Below, in pieces: positions 57,563 to 64,000 of a stretch of 64,000 nucleotides of DNA. A model generated the notes under the pieces. The model ran no database searches. It was not told the origin of the DNA and worked only from the letters and a program-made list of their open reading frames with translations. This DNA is from Larix kaempferi (Eukaryota > Streptophyta > Pinopsida > Pinales > Pinaceae). Numbering within the stretch: position 1 is the first letter of the stretch; every line of letters starts with the position of its first letter. The stretch lies in assembly GCA_027924585.1 (NCBI GenBank), contig BSBM01000179.1, positions 9,978,501 through 10,042,500 on the forward strand, written 5' to 3'. The translations under genes and the position numbers were made by a program.

Positions 57563-58027
57563 AAAAATTTGTGGCAGCAGGAAGAAGCACGGGCGTTAAC
57601 GGTGAGCAATTGCAGAAGTCACATTGCGGATGAGTCCTTGCGGAAGTCTTCTCCAGAAAACAAGAAAAATGCACCCGCAATCCGCAATCCGCAAAGTTGC
57701 AGAAAGGAGTATTGTGGAAGGGGGGATGCGGAAAGAAGGTGTTTATGCAAGATAGTTGCGGAAGGTCAATTCTTACGGTCAGAAGGTTGCGGAAATCCTA
57801 GTTTGGGGAGAAGTGCCACCAGTGAGAAGGACCTAGCTAGTTTTTAGCTAAGGCTAGTGGTTCGATTTTAAGAATCACCCTATTTCCTGGGAAGGTGCGG
57901 GTTGGACGGGTTGCGGTCATTCCCCCCGACACAAGGGGGAGTACTGTGCTATAACAAAATAGAGGAATTGATAATCAGGAAGAGCACAACTTTATGAGTT
58001 GTTGACATCAATTCCAAAGGGGGAGAC
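57563..58027 (+). other. Junction: CACTA outside, then LTR-A element tail with polypurine tract
   Basis: 'Gcgga' and 'ccgcaat' words continue to about 57,800; the open stretch here shows no domain. Positions 58,013-58,027 (ccaaagggggagac) form a polypurine tract directly before the LTR start at 58,028, so a scrap of LTR-A internal sequence is present. Confidence 0.5.
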
Positions 58028-59799
58028 TGTTTAAATTTGTTTGTCATTGATGACAAAGTTTCAAATGAAGACATTGTATCCATGTGCCAGTTTAAAGAAG
58101 TATATCCAATACATCTATATTATAGAAGTAAATCCAGTTTGAAGAAGTACATAAGAATATGTGCGCAAGTCCCAATCCATCTAGTCATGATACTTCAAAG
58201 GTAATGTCAAAAAGGTGGTTGGACAATTCTTAGGAGTGTGCAATAGGTTTAGGAGAAAGAAGCGGTTGGACATGTATGGAAGTCTTGGAAGAGCGCAAGA
58301 CCCACCAAGCAAAAGAAGTATACAAGTCTCGAAAGCATGTAAGAGTCTTGAAAGTAAGAAGCGGTTGGATGTGTCAAGTTCGCAAGACCCATCAAGCAAT
58401 GGTACTTTAGAGGTGAAAGACCCCACGAGTAGTGGATCCCAAGTGTGCAAGTCCCACTATGATAAGGAACAAGTGTGCGCAAGACCCATAAGGAATGATA
58501 CATTAGTTGTGCAGATCATTACAAGTGGTGGATGCATAAGCATCGTGACCATAAAGAAATGAATAGGGGATTCTACGACCAACTTGTGGACATATGATTT
58601 GCACAAGTCAAGTATAAATAAGAAGCCAAGATGGAGAGTGGAATGTAAGCTTGAAGATGGGAAAGTTTTAGTATTATGATTTGGGAAGCTTTGAATTATT
58701 GGGGTATTAATCGCTCATTGAACCAACACAACATAATCTAGCAAAGAGCTAGATGCACAAGACAGAAGAGAAACACAATAGATGATGCGTAGTATGATGA
58801 GGTTTATCTGAGACAAATAGGAAAGAACACAAATGCAACACAGCAAATGACACACAAGATGATGTGATTTATCTAAGACCGATATTCAAAGACACAAATG
58901 CAGCACAACAAATGATGAGCAAGATGATGTGATTTATGTAAGACAAATGCGCAAAGACAGAAGAGAATCACAACAGATGATGTACAGTATGATGAGGTTT
59001 ATCGTAGACAAGAGCACATGAAGAAAAGGGTAGTATCACAAATGATGCATAGAAGGTTATATTTTATTTGATATAGATGTGCAAGAATAGAACTGCAAAA
59101 TAGTTGAGGATGCACAGTATCAGATGAGTTTGCAGATGCACATAAACATAATAGTATGTTGAAACAACATGCAGATTGCAAAAGGTTATGAAACATGAGA
59201 ACCAATGTGTAATATTGATGTAGTGAAGTGAAGTGTGTGCTGAACTGATTATACAATACAAAAGTTGCAAGATCAAAGTATATAGCAGGTGCGAACAATA
59301 TAATGTATAGTAGTAAATATGAAGAGTGTGCAAATCAGTAGAAAGCAAAGAATAATCTTCTACAGCCATATAAGTGAGGTAGGACGAGGCAAGGAACAAG
59401 GAGTCAGTGCTTCCTTCAGGTTGGAGACTATAATTCCATGGGGTCGGTGAGTCCTTCCAGTCAGTGCCAGTGAATCAGGGAGTTGGTGATTCCTTTAGGT
59501 TGTAGCCTATAAATCAGGGGGTTGGATTCTCCTTCTAGTTGGTGTTGGAGAAATTTGGAAGTTGGTGCTTCCATGAATGTAATATTTATAATATAAGAAA
59601 TCGTTTCGTGGTTTTTTCCCGTTTGGGTTTCCACGTTAAATCTTTGTGTTATGTGTGTTGCGCATGTGATGTTGAATGACATTTTTTATGATGAATGCAT
59701 AATATGAGTATCTTTTATATTTGATAAAAGTGAAAATTGTTCATAGCTACGCGTAATACTGATTCACCCCCCCTCTCAGTATTAATAATATTTTCAACA
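58028..59799 (+). mobile_element. LTR family A, copy 2 (3' LTR, 1772 bp)
   Basis: It starts TGTTTAAATTTG after the polypurine tract and ends TTTTCAACA. The right 340 bp match 1-153 joined to 1656-1843, and it matches copy 3 in inverse orientation. What follows (ataattcaaaa) is not a primer site, so this is a 3' LTR in plus orientation. The internal region is almost entirely missing. Frames within it are repeat by-products. Confidence 0.75.
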
Positions 59800-61900
59800 A
59801 TAATTCAAAATTTAACAAATATTAGTTACAAAGTTTAAACTGGGAGAAATGTTTTCGATCCATTTTAGATCAATAAACCATTCACAATTTTTTGACCATT
59901 CACTCTTACTAAGGGGAGCCTTTGTAACATTGGCCAATATATTCAAGAAAGTGTTGGGATCCTATCTAAATGCCTCTATGGGTATCAACAAATACAAAAC
60001 TAACATCTATGGATGGAATGCCTCTTCTAAAATTTTACAACAAATTTTTAGGGGCTTACAACTCTCTCTAGGAATCCATTGGATGTATTTCAAATACTCG
60101 AGGATCCCAATTACTCTAAGACATTATAAGGTGTCAAAATATATTCTAATTCTCTAGAAAAAAAAAAAACAAGATGCCTCCGTGGGTATCACAATGGCTA
60201 ATTCCAACTAGTAGGCTCAAGTTGATTAAATCCATTTTGTCATCCCTCCCAGTTTATCAAGGCTCAACTCTCTTGGTAGAAACCAATAGTATGTTTATGA
60301 TTGGTATGGAAATTAGAAGATTCATGTGTTAGGTAGAAAACACTAATAATAAAAAGTATTACCTAGTGAATTGAACCACTATTAGGGCACCACAAGAAAG
60401 ATGTGTCTTGGTGATGAGAGATTATCTTTTGATTCATTTCACCATAGGAGGTAAATTGTTTTGGAGGATGGACACAAGGAATAAGGAGTGGTGGAAGGAT
60501 GTACTTCTTAAGAAGTACCTTCTATGAGGAAAATTAAGAATCCTAGATTAACCACTTCTAGAAATAAGTGAATCCCTATTATGGTGTTTATTCAAGGTTT
60601 TGCTCACATTATTCAAGCATATCTCTGTTAGGTACTTGGAAATGGGAAAATAATATTTATATGGTAAAATAGAATTATGGGATGCCCCCCTCTCTCCTGA
60701 GTTCCATCATGGGCATTAAATATTGGTTCTTTAAACACACAATTCACACTATTTGATTTATCAAGATGGGAACACTTGTATTATGGAAGGTGGATTGGAT
60801 GGAAACTTCTCAACCCTCTCAACAACCTTAGGAATCAACTAATATGTCTATTCTTGCATGTGTGAAGAGTGAATCCTATGGGAAAATATTTCTAGGACTC
60901 TCATGGATGGGGGGGAATGGGGGATCGTACTCGGTGATACAAGGATATTACCTTAGTCTATCTGATCTCAATCTCCCCCCATAATCATAAATTTGGAAAC
61001 AAACATGGAGTGGTGATTGTATCCCAAAATACTAGTTATTTTATTGGATCATGGCACAAGGAAAACCTCTAACAACTGAGGACATGAAAATTAAGTGATT
61101 TCATGAACCTTTTAAGTGCCATCTTTGTCATGTAGTAGAAGAGACAATCACCTTCAAGGAGTTGATCCATTCATTAAAACTAACTTAGGATTGATGATAG
61201 ATGTTTTTGACATGGAAAGCTTCATATATAGGAAAATTACCAAATAAATATTTTCTCAAAAGAGTTTATCTTTCTATGCCAACAATTATTTGTTGGAAAA
61301 TATGTCTAGCTAAGAACTGAAGGACTTTTCATTAAAAATCATTCACACCTAAGGGAGTGGAAAATCAATCTTGAGGGATTTTACATGAGATGATATGAAC
61401 CACTAAAATAGGGAAATTCTCCCCATATAGCTATGAAGTTGAAGAGAAGGTTTGGATAAAATATCTCATCTTAGATATGACAATGCACTCCAAGATCTAG
61501 ATTAGGAAACTAAATCAATCTTACTAATGACTACTCAGATTGGTAGATTGTGGATTCTAGCAATGGATAACAAATCAGAGCCAATGTCTTATATTCTTTT
61601 ATGACGCATCAAAAGTAAATCTAGGGATGACATGTGTGGGGGATTCATGTATGATCTTGATGGGAAACAAAAAATATATTACACATAGGGGCCAGGACTT
61701 GCAACCAATAACATGGTGGAAGCAATTATAGTCTATCAATACCTAGTAATACTAAAGGAGCACGAGTTTCACAATGCAATAGTGGTTGAGAATCATCTAT
61801 TTTCAAAACATCATTATTCCATAATATTACCTTCCAAATAATTCACTTTTCATGTATTATTTAGGGGACTATTGTGTTTCCATAGGATTTTATAAAATAT
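59800..61900 (+). pseudogene. LINE (non-LTR) RT C-terminal region, zinc domain and RNase H
   Basis: Plus-strand frames give the thumb-side LINE RT pattern: RLKLIKSILSSLPVY (about 60,207-60,250), then a Trp/charged segment (RNKEWWKDVLLKKYL, about 60,480-60,525). The C-terminal zinc domain follows (IMAQGKPLTTEDMKIK, then FKCHLCHVVEE, about 61,050-61,145). An RNase H start follows at about 61,640-61,790 (YDLDGKQKIYYT, GPGLATNNMVEA). Stops and frame changes are frequent, so it is old. The order is normal for plant L1-type elements. Palm motifs and endonuclease are absent, so the 5' half is missing or lies in LTR-A's place. Confidence 0.75.
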
Positions 61901-62480
61901 GAATTCTTCCAAGTTCTATGAGAACATAATAAACAAGTCAAACTCCATGTCAATCTAGGCATGAAAATGAATGAGGGGTTAATAAATTTAAACGGGTTTC
62001 CTCTTATTTCATTTCTCTTCCACGATATGTTAATTCATTAAGATGGGGATGTATTTCAATAACAAGTGTCTTGCCATGTAAGTGTGAAGGGATAGTGAAT
62101 TGTGGCTATTACAAGGTGAAATACACCATTAATATTATTATGTTTTAGTTCAGAAGGTCCAATTACATTATTTAAATTTTTGTTCTTGTCCTTTGTGACG
62201 CCAAGAAATTGAGTTGGGGGGTTCAAAGTTTGGGTGAATTTGTTAAGGTGTTTCATAGTCTCAAGTTATCATATAGTGGAACTATGAATAAGGGAGACTT
62301 AGTATGAAATACATTTCCCTTTGTGGAAGAAATGGCCCATTTCAATTGTATGAACATTTGATGTGTCATGTGTGATCTTGTTGACTCTAGAGTTCAGTCG
62401 GGGGTTAAGTGTTGTAAGAGAAATGTAGTTGAAGCCCAATGTTGTGTGATGAAGTCAACAATAAGATGGAATAACCTATA
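61901..62480. other. No gene seen
   Basis: AT-rich; possibly the LINE 3' end. No poly(A) run was identified with confidence. Confidence 0.35.
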
Positions 62481-62572
62481 GGATAATAATTTAGCATGGG
62501 ATCAAAAGATTAAGGGTAATAATTTAGCATGGGATCAAAATATTAAGGATAATAATTTAGCATGGGATCAAT
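62481..62572. repeat. 33 bp tandem repeat, about 2.8 units
   Basis: 'ggataataatttagcatggg' followed by 'atcaaaa' recurs at 62,481, 62,514 and 62,547. Confidence 0.9.
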
Positions 62573-62688
62573 GTGTTGTGGAAATTTCCACCCAACTACA
62601 AATTCTCAAAGAATTAGAATAAGAGGTGACAACCTTCATGTAGGTTTACAGGTGGAAGTACTTATAACTTGAGTTTAAATTTATTTAT

Positions 62689-64000
62689 TGTTGGAATCTT
62701 ATTAATAATGAGGGGGGGGGGTTGAATCAGTATTATCACAATTATGAACATTTTTTACTTCTTATCAATTTGAACTGGAACTTAAATTATGCATCCACTA
62801 TAAACATAAACATTCAACATCACATGCGCAATACACAGAACACAAATATTTTTATGTGGAAACCCAAATAGGATAAAACCATAGAATGATCTCTTATAGT
62901 AAAAATATTACATTCATGGAAGCACCAACTTTTGAAGTTCTCCAGTGCCACTTGGAAGGAGGCACTGACCCCTGGTTTTATAGGCTACCACCTAAAGGAA
63001 GCATTGACTCTGTGATTTACCAGCTTCAATTGGAAGGAGGCACCAACCACCTGTTCCTTTCCCTGTCCTTCCACCCTTATATGACTATAGAATATATTTC
63101 TTTGTTGTTCTACTAATCCATGCACTCTTCAGATTAACTACATTTCATTCCATTGTGCGCATCTTCTCTATACTAATATATAGAAATCGTTGAACTGTAT
63201 CACATACTTCAATTTACTACATCAATATTACACACTTGATCTCATTTTCATAATCTGCGCATATTTTAGACATACATTTTTTTTCTTTGCATCTGCAAAC
63301 TCAACTGATACTGCACATCCTCTGCTGTGCTATTGTTATAACTTCACGCATATGTATCAGATCGATCTGCACACCTTCTGCTATGCTACACTTTTGTCTT
63401 GGGAAATTTGTCTTAGATAAACGGTAACCTTCTACATACCATCTGCGATACTACGCATCATACTATTGTACCATATGTTATACCTCATCATACTACGCAT
63501 ATTCTGCTGTGTTACATCTCTATATTTGTGCATCTGTCTTAGATCTTCTATGACTTTCTGTGTACTGTCTACGATACTGCATTTATATTCTCATGCACTT
63601 GGGTCATCATCTCATGCATCATATGCAGTGTTGCATTTCTATCTTCATGCAACTGTCACATATAAGTTGCATCATCCTGCGCATTATCAGTAGTTATGTT
63701 CTTATGTTTGTGCACACTTGGATCTCTGCTAGATCATGTTGTTCCAGTTCCATGATCCCTTCATACCCCAAAATTAGGAGCTTTCCAAATCAGAGTACTA
63801 CCACATTCACATATTCAAGCTTACTTCAACTCTTCAACTTGGATTCTTATTTATACTTGCCTTGTGCAGATGGTCTGTCCACAAGTTCGTTTTAGTTTCC
63901 CTTCTTCCTTTATTCGCAGTCCAGCTTACTTCACTCTTCCTCCACTTTTCATGTTCTACGCCACTTAGGTATCATATCTTGTGGGTCTTGCACATACATG
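62689..64000 (-). mobile_element. LTR family A, copy 3 (reverse, runs off window)
   Basis: The plus strand starts TGTTGGAATCTTATTAATA, the complement of the LTR-A right end, then shows poly-G, 'gtggaaacccaaata', and the inverse of the 'ggagaa' and 'ggaagg' part (62,920-63,070). By eye it follows copy 2 in inverse order to the window edge. The distal part (63,100-64,000) contains TCTGC/ACATC-rich sequence that complements copy 2's 58,750-59,340. Confidence 0.7.

Overview
The window is repeat-dense, mostly AT-rich nuclear DNA of a seed plant. The evidence is spliceosomal introns inside transposase genes, plant-type CACTA, Ty1/copia, Ty3/gypsy and LINE remnants, a Caulimoviridae-like fragment, and pieces of the plant genes CAND1 and NUA. 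A gymnosperm would fit the many old, degraded insertions, but the sequence alone does not prove it. I see no intact single-copy host gene. The one long intact reading frame is a 2281-residue gypsy Gag-Pol on the minus strand.

Layout, left to right. (1) 1-6.8 kb: an LTR-retroelement remnant (LTR family 'A') whose 5' LTR holds a nested candidate solo LTR, then a methionine-tRNA-type primer site and a decayed gag with coiled coils and zinc knuckles, then unassigned retroelement debris. (2) 6.84-17.7 kb: CACTA DNA-transposon material. It has a 5' subterminal array, a multi-exon TNP2-type transposase (TNP2, DUF4218, DUF4216), captured fragments of CAND1 and of nuclear pore anchor (NUA), and two copies of a roughly 245 bp repeat that looks like a small-RNA gene with a plant snRNA-type promoter. 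(3) 17.7-33 kb: intergenic debris with two minus-strand LINE-like 3' ends, a tandemly duplicated copia pol remnant and large TCA microsatellites. (4) 33.0-53.6 kb: a Caulimoviridae-like RNase H region and a Transposase_24-type CACTA gene, split by a young gypsy element. A 3542 bp block to the right of the insertion is present twice. (5) 53.9-57.6 kb: a block also found after the TNP2 gene, a large foldback, a BTB-like exon, a TIR element of about 820 bp, and a 3' CACTA subterminal array that mirrors the 5' array at 6.84-7.38 kb. (6) 57.9-64 kb: an LTR-A copy with its polypurine tract, a plus-strand LINE remnant, and a third LTR-A copy in reverse orientation.

How it fits together. The mirrored arrays near 6.84 and 57.56 kb, with TNP2 near one end and Transposase_24 near the other, suggest one CACTA element stretched to about 50 kb by later insertions, though two separate elements remain possible. 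The gypsy element landed in the pararetrovirus-like sequence with a CTATT target duplication. The simplest history is then a tandem duplication of element-plus-flank followed by LTR-LTR recombination. That leaves a solo LTR on the left and, on the right, a gag-pol copy with its 5' LTR and primer site but without its own polypurine tract and 3' LTR.
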